Positions 17,043 to 24,918 of a DNA stretch of 64,000 nt are shown piece after piece (the first letter of the stretch is position 1; each line of letters starts with the position of its first letter). The DNA is from DATLLJ01 sp035537875 (lineage in GTDB: Bacteria; Acidobacteriota; Vicinamibacteria; Vicinamibacterales; CAVVIG01). Where the stretch lies: contig DATLLJ010000055.1 in assembly GCA_035537875.1 (NCBI GenBank), positions 1-64,000 of the forward strand. The letters run 5' to 3'. A program made the translations under genes and the position numbers. The notes beneath the pieces were generated by a model. It was not told the origin of the DNA, searched no databases, and worked only from the letters and a program-made list of their open reading frames with translations.

Positions 17043-17246
17043 ATGACAGGAACTATCGCGAGACTGCAGACGGAAAAGGGATTTGGGTTTATCAAGAGCG
17101 GCGAAGGCGCCGACTACTTTTTCCATCGGACCGCCGTGTACGGGGAAGGGCTTGAAAATTTGCACGAGGGTGACAGCGTGGAGTTCGAGGTCGGCCAGGG
17201 GCCGAAAGGTCCTCGCGCAGAGAACGTTCGCCGCACGTCAACTTAA
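17043..17246 (+). CDS. Cold-shock domain protein (CspA family)
   Basis: This 67-residue protein is a single cold-shock domain. The RNP1-type motif KGFGFIK is at residues 12-18, and the RNP2-type segment reads DYFFHRTAV (usually VFVHFSAI), so the second motif is somewhat unusual. Members bind single-stranded RNA and DNA and act as RNA chaperones in the cytoplasm. The ATG has a good AGGAG site 4 bases upstream (17034-17038). It is monocistronic within the putative island, where its presence is incidental or adaptive. Confidence 0.93.
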   Translation: MTGTIARLQTEKGFGFIKSGEGADYFFHRTAVYGEGLENLHEGDSVEFEVGQGPKGPRAENVRRTST

Positions 17247-17273
17247 CAGGTCACGCCGGATAAGCGTCGTTCC

Positions 17274-17462
17274 TCATTGCCATCGATACCTGTTGTGGTG
17301 CATCCGCGCCGCATTCCACACCTCGCCGCAGTTCCTGCACCGCCAATAGCTGTCGGCATCGTGTTTCTTTGCCGTCGTCAGGATCGACGACGACTGGCAC
17401 GAGGGGCAGGTGACCGGTGCGACGTAGGCGGTCGATGCCGAAGGGGGCGAGAGTTCTCTCAT
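17274..17462 (-). CDS. Small zinc-ribbon protein
   Basis: The 62-residue product has two CxxC pairs, CPSC and CRNC, about 25 residues apart, with an aromatic YWRCRNCGEVW core typical of zinc ribbons in nucleic-acid-binding proteins. The start at 17460-17462 is supported by GGAGGG 7 bases upstream; a 113-residue upstream extension has no support. It converges on the cold-shock gene, 27 bases apart. Function is unknown; RNA or DNA binding is inferred from the fold. Confidence 0.7.
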   Translation of the reverse strand: MRELSPPSASTAYVAPVTCPSCQSSSILTTAKKHDADSYWRCRNCGEVWNAARMHHNRYRWQ

Positions 17463-17724
17463 CAGGAGCCCTCCAAGGTTGTGCTTCAGTGAGGGCTGGA
17501 GGCCGGGATGGCCGCAGGGCTCAGGAAAGCTCGCGAGGTATCGAGTATACCTCGCCCTGCGCTCTTCCGCGGTAAATACGCGAAGTCGGTAACTCCCGTG
17601 TATCGAGCGTCGCATACGGTCTAACGAGGGGAAGGCCTTTCAACGGCGTCGCCCTCTGCATCGCGCGTTTGGCGGCATCGTGGTTACGCATGAAGGTGTG
17701 GCCGGCCTCCCAGGATATCCGTCT

Positions 17725-17753
17725 TTGACGGACATACGTCTAAGACGTATACT
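17725..17753 (+). promoter_or_regulatory. Sigma70-type promoter with embedded operator for the toxin-antitoxin operon
   Basis: TTGACG (17725-17730), a 17-base spacer and TATACT (17748-17753) form a near-consensus promoter. A perfect inverted repeat ATACGTC-TAA-GACGTAT (17734-17750) lies between the hexamers and overlaps the -10 box, as expected for autorepression by a HigA-type antitoxin. Predicted transcription would start within a few bases of the GTG start codon at 17763, so the message may be leaderless. Confidence 0.75.
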
Positions 17754-17762
17754 CTACATGAA

Positions 17763-18080
17763 GTGCTGACGTTCGTCGAAACCCGGCTATTCACGTCCCT
17801 CGTCCATCGATATCTGTCGGACGATGAGTACGCGGCATTGCAGCAGGCCCTCGCCGACAATCCGGACGCTGGAGATGTGATCCGCGGCTCGGGTGGCGTC
17901 CGGAAGCTCCGATGGGGCATCTCCGTACGCGGGAAACGAGGTGGGATCCGGGTGATCTACTACCTCCGATCGCGCCAGGGAGAAATCTGGAGGCTCACTC
18001 TGTACGCCAAGAACGAGGCGGAGAGCATCCCAGGCCATGTTCTGAAGAAGATCAAGGAGGAAATCGATGGCAGCGCCTAA
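17763..18080 (+). CDS. RelE/HigB-type toxin
   Basis: The 105-residue product matches the HigB2/RelE-like toxin pattern. It has an N-terminal YLSDDEYAALQQ segment, VIRGSGGVRKLRW, the basic stretch GKRGGIRVIYYL and a C-terminal AKNEAESIPGHVLKKIKEE. Such toxins cleave mRNA on the ribosome. The start is the GTG at 17763; the ATG five bases upstream is out of frame and stops at once. It is transcribed from the promoter at 17725-17753. The toxin-first order with the antitoxin overlapping by 14 bases is characteristic of higBA modules. Confidence 0.88.
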   Translation: MLTFVETRLFTSLVHRYLSDDEYAALQQALADNPDAGDVIRGSGGVRKLRWGISVRGKRGGIRVIYYLRSRQGEIWRLTLYAKNEAESIPGHVLKKIKEEIDGSA

Positions 18081-18342
18081 GCGGCGGAATATCGGAGCGG
18101 AGATTCTGGAAGGGCTTCGACAGCTCAAGCGAGGCGAACACGGCCGCGTCACGAACGTGCCGTCGGTGGCGACGATTCGCGAGGGCACCGGCCTGTCGCA
18201 GCCGCGATTCGCTGAACTCCTCGGTGTCTCGGTGCGCACGCTTCAGGAGTGGGAACAGGGACGACGCGCGCCTTCTGGAGCCGCACGCACGCTGTTGATG
18301 ATTGCCGGCAAGAACCCACGTGCGCTGATTGAGGTGGCGTAG
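18067..18342 (+). CDS. HigA-type antitoxin (Xre helix-turn-helix)
   Basis: The 91-residue protein has a helix-turn-helix at residues about 40-65 (TGLSQPRFAELLGVSVRTLQEW) and an N-terminal ILEGLRQLKRGE segment found in antitoxins of the HigA2/NadS type. It should neutralise the upstream toxin and repress the promoter by binding the 7+7 inverted repeat at 17734-17750. It overlaps the toxin gene by 14 bases, and GGAGGA lies just upstream of the ATG. Confidence 0.9.
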   Translation: MAAPKRRNIGAEILEGLRQLKRGEHGRVTNVPSVATIREGTGLSQPRFAELLGVSVRTLQEWEQGRRAPSGAARTLLMIAGKNPRALIEVA

Positions 18343-18687
18343 CGCCAATCGGTTATCGCCCTCAACTCCGAGCCGCCCGATCTTGGAGCAATTCCGGCCG
18401 CTACTCGCGCCGGCCACTACGTCTGGCCGCCGCTTGGCATAACCGCCATGTCATGACCGATCGAGCCGATGGTTCCCGCCGCCTCCACCACATTTTGAGG
18501 CGTGATTTCATTGATCGGAATGAGTCAGGCCTTTTCCATGTACCTAATACGTCCAATCCTTGCGCTCCGTCGCTTCCATAGGCGCGCGAGGCTGTGGACG
18601 CGGGGCGTCGCGGCCCCTTAGTACAACTTCAGCAGAGTGCAACAGTCGATTTCGTGCGACGCTAGCAATGCCAACAGGCAGGTCATC
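18343..18687. other. Island right end and intergenic region
   Basis: This stretch contains the right 18-bp direct repeat (18474-18491) and no convincing gene. To its right, GTACCTAATACGTCC (about 18540) loosely resembles GTACCTGTTATGTACC at about 15818, outside the left repeat. The deacetylase gene start follows. Confidence 0.5.
18474..18491 (+). repeat. Putative attachment site, right direct repeat
   Basis: Exact 18-bp copy of 15922-15939 (TCCCGCCGCCTCCACCAC). Unlike the left copy it lacks the GGTTCGAC T-loop-like sequence, so the left copy looks more like the original tRNA/tmRNA end. Confidence 0.65.
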
Positions 18688-19638
18688 GTGCGCCACTTCA
18701 AGTTCGCTTTCCTCCTGGCGGCGTCAATCACCGGTTTCGCCCTGGCTGCGGACCGACAGCAACCGGCATCGGGTGGGCGCGGCGGTCGTGCGGTCGCGGT
18801 CACGTTCGACGATCTGCCCGCGCGAGGGGACCTCGCGACCATGCGCGAGACCACGACCAAGCTGCTGCGAACCCTCGCGACTGAGCGCATCCCTGCCACA
18901 GGATTCGTCAATGAGTCGAAACTCGCAGTGACAGGCGAAGTCGAGGGCTCCGCTCTTCTGGCCGCCTGGCTGGACGCGGGATTCGATCTGGGCAATCACA
19001 CGTACTCACACTTCTCGATCGACGATGTGCCGCTCGAGACGTACAAAGCCGACCTGATCAGGGGCGAGGCCGTGACGCAACGGCTGCTCGAGGCGCGGGG
19101 CCGACGCCTGCGTTACTTCCGCCATCCGCAACTCCGGACGGGTCCGACTCCTGAGTACAAGGCCGCGCTCGATGGGTTGCTGTCGGAGCGTGGCTATCGC
19201 GTCGCGCCAGTCACCGTTGACAACAATGACTTCGTCTTCGCCGACGTCTACGGACGCGCGCGCACACGCGGCGACCGCGACACGATGGTGCGAGTGGCCG
19301 CCGCGTATGTGCCCTACATGGAAACCGTGTTCGCGCACTTCGAGGGCTTGTCACGGCAGTTCCTCGGCTACGAGCTCCCGCAGGTGCTCCTGTTGCACGC
19401 CAACGAGCTCAACGCCGACCTCCTGCCCGATCTCGTCCTCATGCTGCGCTCAAGGACGTACACGTTCGTCTCTCTGGACCAGGCACTGGAGGATCCGGCG
19501 TACCGGCTGCCCGAGGTGCTCGCCGCGCGCGGTCTGTCGTGGTTGCATCGCTGGATGCTGGCCAAGGGCTTGACCATGCAGCCAGAACCCCTTGAACCGC
19601 TTTTCGTTCGTGAGATGTTCAACGCCGTTCAACGGTGA
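18688..19638 (+). CDS. Secreted polysaccharide deacetylase (NodB homology)
   Basis: The 316-residue product, started at GTG 18688, has a signal peptide (FKFAFLLAASITGFALAAD). The NodB motifs are clear: FDD at residues 40-42 (metal and base aspartates) and HTYSH at 104-108 (metal-binding HxxxH), then RYFRHP and a late LLLHANEL. These enzymes remove N- or O-acetyl groups from chitin, peptidoglycan or xylan. A GTG 17 codons upstream is possible but would precede the signal peptide with a polar stretch. The gene lies just outside the island right repeat and is followed by a phosphoesterase. Confidence 0.88.
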   Translation: MRHFKFAFLLAASITGFALAADRQQPASGGRGGRAVAVTFDDLPARGDLATMRETTTKLLRTLATERIPATGFVNESKLAVTGEVEGSALLAAWLDAGFDLGNHTYSHFSIDDVPLETYKADLIRGEAVTQRLLEARGRRLRYFRHPQLRTGPTPEYKAALDGLLSERGYRVAPVTVDNNDFVFADVYGRARTRGDRDTMVRVAAAYVPYMETVFAHFEGLSRQFLGYELPQVLLLHANELNADLLPDLVLMLRSRTYTFVSLDQALEDPAYRLPEVLAARGLSWLHRWMLAKGLTMQPEPLEPLFVREMFNAVQR

Positions 19639-19712
19639 GTCGCGCCAGGACATCTTGATGCCGTCACCTACGCGATCCCGACCAGATCATAGAACTCAGG
19701 CGGTGATGCTCT

Positions 19713-20438
19713 ATGCGCATGGCAATTGTCTCTGACATCCACGGCAATCTGACAGCACTCGAGGCGGTCATCGCTGATCTGAAGAGAGTGGGTGCCGACG
19801 TCATTGTGCAGGGCGGCGACCTGGTCGGAGGCTCGAGAAACGCGGAGGTTATCGATCTGGTTCGCGAGCGCAGTTGGCCCGGAGTGTACGGCAACGCCGA
19901 GGAGATGCTCTGGATGCCTGAACAGGTCACACGAAACGTCCGAGGCCCGCAGTTCCGTCGGATGCGGAACGTGGTGTTGACTGAAACGATCCCTTTCATA
20001 TGCCAGGCCATCGGTGAAGAACGGCTCGCCTGGTTGAGAAGTCTTCCGGGGCGTTGGGCTCGGGACGACGTCACCGTTATGCACGCCGGTCCAGACGATG
20101 TGTGGCATTCGCCATGGGCGAATGCCTCGGACGAGGCCTTGGAAGGCTTGTATGGTCCGCTCGGGTGTCGAACCGTCGTGTACGGACACATCCATCATGC
20201 TTTCGTCCGGCGCCTGTCCAGGTTCACGGTGGCAAACTCGGGAAGCCTCAGCTTCTCTTATGACGGGGATCCTCGCGCCGCGTACCTTCTGATCGATGGG
20301 GACGAGATCATCATCCGCCGGGTCGAGTACGACGTTGAAGAGGAGATACGCTGGCTTTCCGCGGCGCACTATCCGGACGCCAATTGGCTTGCTCAGATCT
20401 ACCGTGCCGCCACACCTATTCCCCCGCCGACGGACTGA
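19713..20438 (+). CDS. Calcineurin-like metallophosphoesterase (YfcE/MJ0936-type)
   Basis: The 241-residue cytoplasmic protein contains the metallophosphoesterase signature: SDIHGN (Asp8, His10), GGDLVGG (Asp36), a GNAEE block, VMHAGPDD and the C-terminal GHIHHAF metal site. These dinuclear-metal enzymes cleave phosphomonoesters or diesters. The ATG at 19713 is chosen; a second ATG two codons later is equally possible. It follows the deacetylase by 74 bases and converges on rsgA. Confidence 0.88.
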   Translation: MRMAIVSDIHGNLTALEAVIADLKRVGADVIVQGGDLVGGSRNAEVIDLVRERSWPGVYGNAEEMLWMPEQVTRNVRGPQFRRMRNVVLTETIPFICQAIGEERLAWLRSLPGRWARDDVTVMHAGPDDVWHSPWANASDEALEGLYGPLGCRTVVYGHIHHAFVRRLSRFTVANSGSLSFSYDGDPRAAYLLIDGDEIIIRRVEYDVEEEIRWLSAAHYPDANWLAQIYRAATPIPPPTD

Positions 20439-20482
20439 GCCCCGCTGGTTGCACGCCCTCCCTGCCAAACAAAGCGACCCAT

Positions 20483-21550
20483 CTACCGGTCCTTATGGCG
20501 ATACAACACCTTCATCGCCTGGTTAATCCGCTTCCACCGTCGCTTTTCTTCGGCCGCGGCAGACTTGTCTCGCTTCCGCTCCTCAAACGCCGCCTCCCGC
20601 AGCAGCCGACGGTAATGCTCAAGCCGACTCGCGTCGAGCGTGCCGGAGGTGACCGCTTCGAGCACCGCACAGTCTGGCTCGTCAGCATGGGCACAGTCGG
20701 AGAACCTGCACGCCCGCGCAAGTTGCGCGATGTCCTCGAACGCTCCATCGATCGCGGACTCGTCGACCCACGGCTGCAGTTCTCGCATGCCGGGTGTATC
20801 GATGAGCAACGCGCCGCTCGCCAGCTCCACGAGCTGCCGCGAGGTCGTGGTGTGCCGCCCTCTTCCGTCGACATTGCTGACGGCGGCCACCTTCTGCAGA
20901 TCGTGGCCCAGCAGCCGATTCACCAGGGTTGATTTTCCGACACCCGAAGACCCGAGCAGCGCAATTGTCGTCGCCCGCGTGAGGTACGGACTGAGTTGGT
21001 CGAGCCCGTCGGCGTTCAGCGCGCTCAGAGAGAGCACGTCCACAAAGGGCAGCCGCGCCCTTGTGGCTTCTGCCGCCGCAAATGGCTCCTCGCAGAGGTC
21101 GGCCTTGTTGAGCACCACGACCGGCACTGCGCCGGCCTCCCACACCATCGTCAGGTACCGCTCGATGCGACGTGGATTGAGATCGCCCGTGAGCGCCGTC
21201 ACCAGGAAGATCGTGTCGACGTTCGCGGCCAGCACCTGTTCGTCGACAGCCCGCCCCGCCGCTTTGCGCGACACGGTACTGCGCCGATTCAGGCGGCGGT
21301 GAATGACCGCGCGCTCCGTTCCTGGCTCCGCCGCGACACCCACCCAATCCCCGACCGCCGGAAAATCGGCCGCAGACGTCGCTTCGTGGCGAAAGCGACC
21401 ACTGACTTCCGCCCATCCGTCGAAGTCACCCGCGACCCGACACAACCCGCGTTGCTCCTCGATCACTCGCGCCATTCGAAACGGCGCGAATTCAGCGATG
21501 ACCTGGTCTTGAAAGAAACGACTCCAGCCGAGACGCTCCAATGAAGACAC
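20483..21550 (-). CDS. rsgA: Ribosome small subunit-dependent GTPase A (RsgA)
   Basis: This 355-residue circularly permuted GTPase has an N-terminal OB-fold, then G4 (NKADL) ahead of G1 (GSSGVGKST) and G3 (DTPG), and the C-terminal zinc-binding knuckle with Cys-His ligands (CRFSDCAHADEPDC). RsgA checks late 30S ribosomal subunit maturation and releases RbfA. The start is a GTG at 21548-21550 giving the normal family length. It is transcribed alone and converges with the phosphoesterase gene. Confidence 0.95.
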   Translation of the reverse strand: MSSLERLGWSRFFQDQVIAEFAPFRMARVIEEQRGLCRVAGDFDGWAEVSGRFRHEATSAADFPAVGDWVGVAAEPGTERAVIHRRLNRRSTVSRKAAGRAVDEQVLAANVDTIFLVTALTGDLNPRRIERYLTMVWEAGAVPVVVLNKADLCEEPFAAAEATRARLPFVDVLSLSALNADGLDQLSPYLTRATTIALLGSSGVGKSTLVNRLLGHDLQKVAAVSNVDGRGRHTTTSRQLVELASGALLIDTPGMRELQPWVDESAIDGAFEDIAQLARACRFSDCAHADEPDCAVLEAVTSGTLDASRLEHYRRLLREAAFEERKRDKSAAAEEKRRWKRINQAMKVLYRHKDR

Positions 21551-22151
21551 GTCGAGCTCCTTCGTGAAACGAAATGAATTGTTCGTGAAAAGAAGGTCCG
21601 CGTCCGGAGGGCTAACGCGTCAGCTCAGGCAGGCGGACCTGTCCCACATACGATCGTCGACGACTCTCATGTACAGGCCCTCCTTTCAGTCGGTCATTTT
21701 ACAACGGTTCGGGCTGACAGGTCCGCAGAACGATCGCGTTATTGCGAGAACGAGGGGCCATCGAGTGACTCGCTCTCCCGACCATGAGATACGCCATGGC
21801 GCGCAACGACACCACCCCATACCTTGACGGGCCGTGAAAGCGATTCCCCGAGTCCATGTAGAACCCGACGATATCGCCCCGGTCGGTTTCGTGCTCTCCG
21901 ATGGTGTCTACTCGACCCTGGATTTCGTGGACTCGACCACGATCTTCACCAATGCCTACGGTATGAATGCCGGGGGCATGATCGTCGGCGACTATCTCAC
22001 CAGCTCCGCTCATCAGGCCACCTCTTAAGTGTCAAAGCTCACACATTACTGAAAGTCGGTTCCGTTCTCGCCTGACCACCTGCACCGTGGCCTCTGTGAT
22101 ATTTTCGGGAGGAACGGATCTTGCCATGGGCTGACCTCAAAACGTCCGTCC
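21551..22151. other. Intergenic region containing a HAF-repeat gene fragment
   Basis: A 601-base region between divergent genes rsgA and the PQQ sugar dehydrogenase. The only recognisable content is a short HAF-repeat-like coding remnant (separate entry). The rest shows no supported gene. Confidence 0.5.
21834..22028 (+). pseudogene. HAF-repeat (extracellular repeat) protein fragment
   Basis: A 64-codon frame reads GFVLSDGVYSTLDFVDSTTIF and NAYGMNAGGMIVGDY. This closely follows the HAF repeat pattern (GFLLSDGVFTTIDFPGA...GINxxGxIVGxY) of multi-repeat secreted proteins. One and a half repeats remain, without signal peptide or the rest of the array, so it is a relic. Confidence 0.55.
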
Positions 22152-24209
22152 ATGCGCGCCATGCACAAAAACACATCGGCCGAGCGTCTGCCCGCGTCCC
22201 TCGGCCGCCCGGCCTCACACCGGCGGCCGTGGGGTCGTCTGGTCATCGCGGCCGCGCTCGTCTGGTGCAGTCCGGTGAGTTCCGTACGTTCCGCGACCGG
22301 GCTGCCCCCGGGGTTTCAGGACGTGCTCGTGGTGAGCGGTCTCTCGAATCCCACGGCGATGCAGTTTTCGCCGGATGGCCGCTTGTTCGTGGCGCAACAG
22401 GGCGGGCAGTTGCGGGTCATCAAGAACGGTGTGCTTCTCACCACACCGTTCCTCACGCTCTCGGTGAACTCTTCCGGCGAGCGCGGTCTGCTCGGCCTTG
22501 CTTTCGACCCTAATTTCGCGAGCAACCAGTTCGTGTACGTTTACTACACGGCAACGAGCCCCGCCATCCACAATCGAATCAGCCGCTTCAAGGCCAACGG
22601 CGATGTCGTTGACACGACGGTGGCGGAGGTGGTGCTGCTCGACTTCGACAACCTGAGCAGCGCCACCAACCACAATGGCGGGGCCATGCACTTCGGCCTC
22701 GACGGAAAGCTTTATGCCGCGCACGGCGACAATGCGAATGGCAGCAACGCTCAGAGCCTGAGCAACCTGCTCGGCAAGATCATCCGCATGAACCCTGTGG
22801 CGGACCCGACCGCACAGATTCCAACGGACAATCCTTTCTTCTCCACAGCGTCCGGCAAGAACCGCCTCATCTGGGTGATGGGATTGCGGAATCCATTCAC
22901 CTTCAACGTTCAACCGGGCACTGGCCTGACCTACGTGAACGACGTTGGAGAGGCCACGCGCGAGGAGATCAACGACGCGCGCGCGGGTCGAAATTTCGGC
23001 TGGCCGACCACTGAAGGTCCGTTCAATGGTTCGGCGTTTCCGCAGTTCACGAATCCTGTTTACAGCTACCAGCACAGCGGTGGCACGCCGACCGGATGCG
23101 CCATCACGGGCGGCGCGTTCTATAACCCGTTGGCCCCGACGTTTCCCGCGTCGTACATCGGCAAGTTCTTCTTCGCCGACTACTGTTCGGGATGGATCTA
23201 CTACATCAATCCAGCCAACCCGACGACGGCTACACAGTTTGCCGCGGCGATTTCCGCCCCTGTCGATCTGACACTCGGCCCGGACGGTGCCCTTTACTAT
23301 CTTGCACGCGGCGCAGGAAGCGTCGGCAAGATCATGCCCTCCGCGGGCAGCGCTCCCACGATCACCCTTCAGCCGACGAACAGCACGGTGCCAGTTGGCG
23401 GGACGGCGACCTTCACCGTGGGCGCAAGCGGGACGACACCTCTTTCGTATCAGTGGGAGAAAAATGGCGTGGACATCGCCGGAGCAACGTCGGCGTCGTA
23501 CACGACGCCACCCGCCGCGCTCGCCGACCATAACGGCACCTATCGATGCCGCGTGTCGAATTCGGCGGGCGCCGTGACCAGTAACTCCGCGACGCTCACG
23601 GTTCTCAACAATCTGGCTCCGACCGTGACCATCCTGACGCCAGCGAGCGGGTCGCGCTATTCTGCGGGAACGACGCTGTCGTTCTCCGGCAGCGGAACTG
23701 ACCCTGAAGACGGTGCGCTTGCGCCCGGAGCTCTCAGATGGCGCATCGACTTCCACCACGACACGCACACACATCCGGCCATGCCCGACACGACGGGCGT
23801 GGCGAGCGGCACTTTTGCGATCCCCAGCAGCGGAGAAACCTCGGCCAACGTCTGGTATCGGGTGTATTTGACGGCAACGGACTCGAGCGGACTCTCAACG
23901 ACCGCCTTCGTCGATGTACGTCCCAATACGGCGACGCTGACGCTGACGACCATGCCGGCAGGGCTCCAGGTCACGCTCGATGGTCAGCCAGTCGCGACAC
24001 CACTCAGCGTCACCAGCGTCGTCGGGATCGTGCGCACGCTGGGCGTGGTATCGCCGCAATCATCGGGTCCGACCACCTATCAGTTCGTGTCCTGGTCCGA
24101 CGGCGGCGCGGCGACGCACTCGGTGGCGACACCAAGCGTAAACAGAACCTACACGGCTGTTTATGACGGCCGTCCGTCGGCGCCCACAAACTTTCGAATC
24201 GTCCCCTGA
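22152..24209 (+). CDS. Secreted PQQ-dependent sugar dehydrogenase with Ig-like and further C-terminal domains
   Basis: The 685-residue product has a long basic n-region and a signal peptide (LVIAAALVWCSPVSSVRSA). Residues about 48-395 form a glucose/sorbosone dehydrogenase propeller (GLSNPTAMQFSPDGRLFVAQQGG, RGLLGLAFDPNF, NHNGGAMHFGLDGKLY, FGWPTTEG, GPDGALYYL). Next come an Ig-like domain (about 400-485, ending in an AxxxSNSATLTV strand), a cadherin/PKD-like segment and a beta-rich domain rich in Thr. The protein ends SAPTNFRIVP. PQQ sugar dehydrogenases oxidise aldoses at C1 in the periplasm; the appended domains suggest binding to a polymer or surface. No haem motif is present. Confidence 0.88.
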   Translation: MRAMHKNTSAERLPASLGRPASHRRPWGRLVIAAALVWCSPVSSVRSATGLPPGFQDVLVVSGLSNPTAMQFSPDGRLFVAQQGGQLRVIKNGVLLTTPFLTLSVNSSGERGLLGLAFDPNFASNQFVYVYYTATSPAIHNRISRFKANGDVVDTTVAEVVLLDFDNLSSATNHNGGAMHFGLDGKLYAAHGDNANGSNAQSLSNLLGKIIRMNPVADPTAQIPTDNPFFSTASGKNRLIWVMGLRNPFTFNVQPGTGLTYVNDVGEATREEINDARAGRNFGWPTTEGPFNGSAFPQFTNPVYSYQHSGGTPTGCAITGGAFYNPLAPTFPASYIGKFFFADYCSGWIYYINPANPTTATQFAAAISAPVDLTLGPDGALYYLARGAGSVGKIMPSAGSAPTITLQPTNSTVPVGGTATFTVGASGTTPLSYQWEKNGVDIAGATSASYTTPPAALADHNGTYRCRVSNSAGAVTSNSATLTVLNNLAPTVTILTPASGSRYSAGTTLSFSGSGTDPEDGALAPGALRWRIDFHHDTHTHPAMPDTTGVASGTFAIPSSGETSANVWYRVYLTATDSSGLSTTAFVDVRPNTATLTLTTMPAGLQVTLDGQPVATPLSVTSVVGIVRTLGVVSPQSSGPTTYQFVSWSDGGAATHSVATPSVNRTYTAVYDGRPSAPTNFRIVP

Positions 24210-24398
24210 CGCCTCATGAGACGCCCGCCCAACAGATTCACCGGCGCTCCTGCCGCCAACGCATCGTCCTAATCACCGTTCGGAACACCGAGGAAACCAG
24301 GCAATTGATTAAGAACGAGCCCGTTCACACTGATTTGATGGCTCCTGGCGATTCCGGGGCCGCCAGTTCAACGTCAGTCGGCGTGACGGCGGCCTGCT
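24210..24398. other. Intergenic region after the sugar dehydrogenase
   Basis: No gene or strong terminator is seen here; it leads into the arylsulfatase relic. Confidence 0.5.
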
Positions 24399-24676
24399 TC
24401 AGTGGGCCGCGCCGCTGCTGACCTCCTGCATCCTCTGAAGCGCCTGGTCCAGCGAGAACGAGCCCGGTTTCTGACGCGGCGGGAACTCCTTGAACGACTC
24501 GAGGAACGGCACGATGATGATCGACGCCGCGAGCGCGATGTAATCGTGATAGATGAACCACTCGTAGTAGCTGTTGGACGTGATGTCGTGAGGCCGTGGC
24601 TGTAGCAACTCAGATTCGCGATGCCGATGTCGTCTCCTCAGATCACCAGGATGTTGGGCTTGTCGGGTTTTGCCAT
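24399..24676 (-). pseudogene. Arylsulfatase relic: first and last parts of the gene joined by a deletion
   Basis: From the ATG at 24674-24676 the frame reads MAKPDKPNILVI, a stop codon TGA where Trp is normal, then GDDIGIANLSCYS, the start of a type I sulfatase. About 15 codons later the sequence jumps, in another frame, to YYEWFIYHDYI...FLESFKEFPPRQKPGSFSLDQAL, the characteristic end of the same family. About 400 internal codons, including the Cys-x-Pro-x-Arg formylglycine site, are gone. A GGAGCTC ribosome-binding site is still present upstream. Confidence 0.8.
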
Positions 24677-24918
24677 GCAGGAGCTCCTCGCGTTTTGACG
24701 GGCGTGGCACAAAAGGCCGTGATTCCCACGAAAGGTCGCGGGTGTCACGCCTGGTCGGTTGGCGGACCAATCGTCTTAAGCTGTTGCGAGAGGAACGTTT
24801 TCTGCGATGGGCCCCTCACCGCGGCAGCCAGCATAAATTGAAAGTGGCAAGGGCAATGCCTGGCAGGTCTACGCGACGGACGTAGCACCGGAGCGGCTGG
24901 CCGACATCGAGCGGCGTG

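Noticed and set aside
17763..18342. Phage repressor/antirepressor pair instead of a toxin-antitoxin module
   Set aside because: The first product matches HigB/RelE-type toxins and the overlap and order are those of higBA; there are no other phage genes.
22215..23774. A 519-codon minus-strand frame opposite the sugar dehydrogenase
   Set aside because: Composition is typical of antisense high-GC sequence, and no motif is visible.
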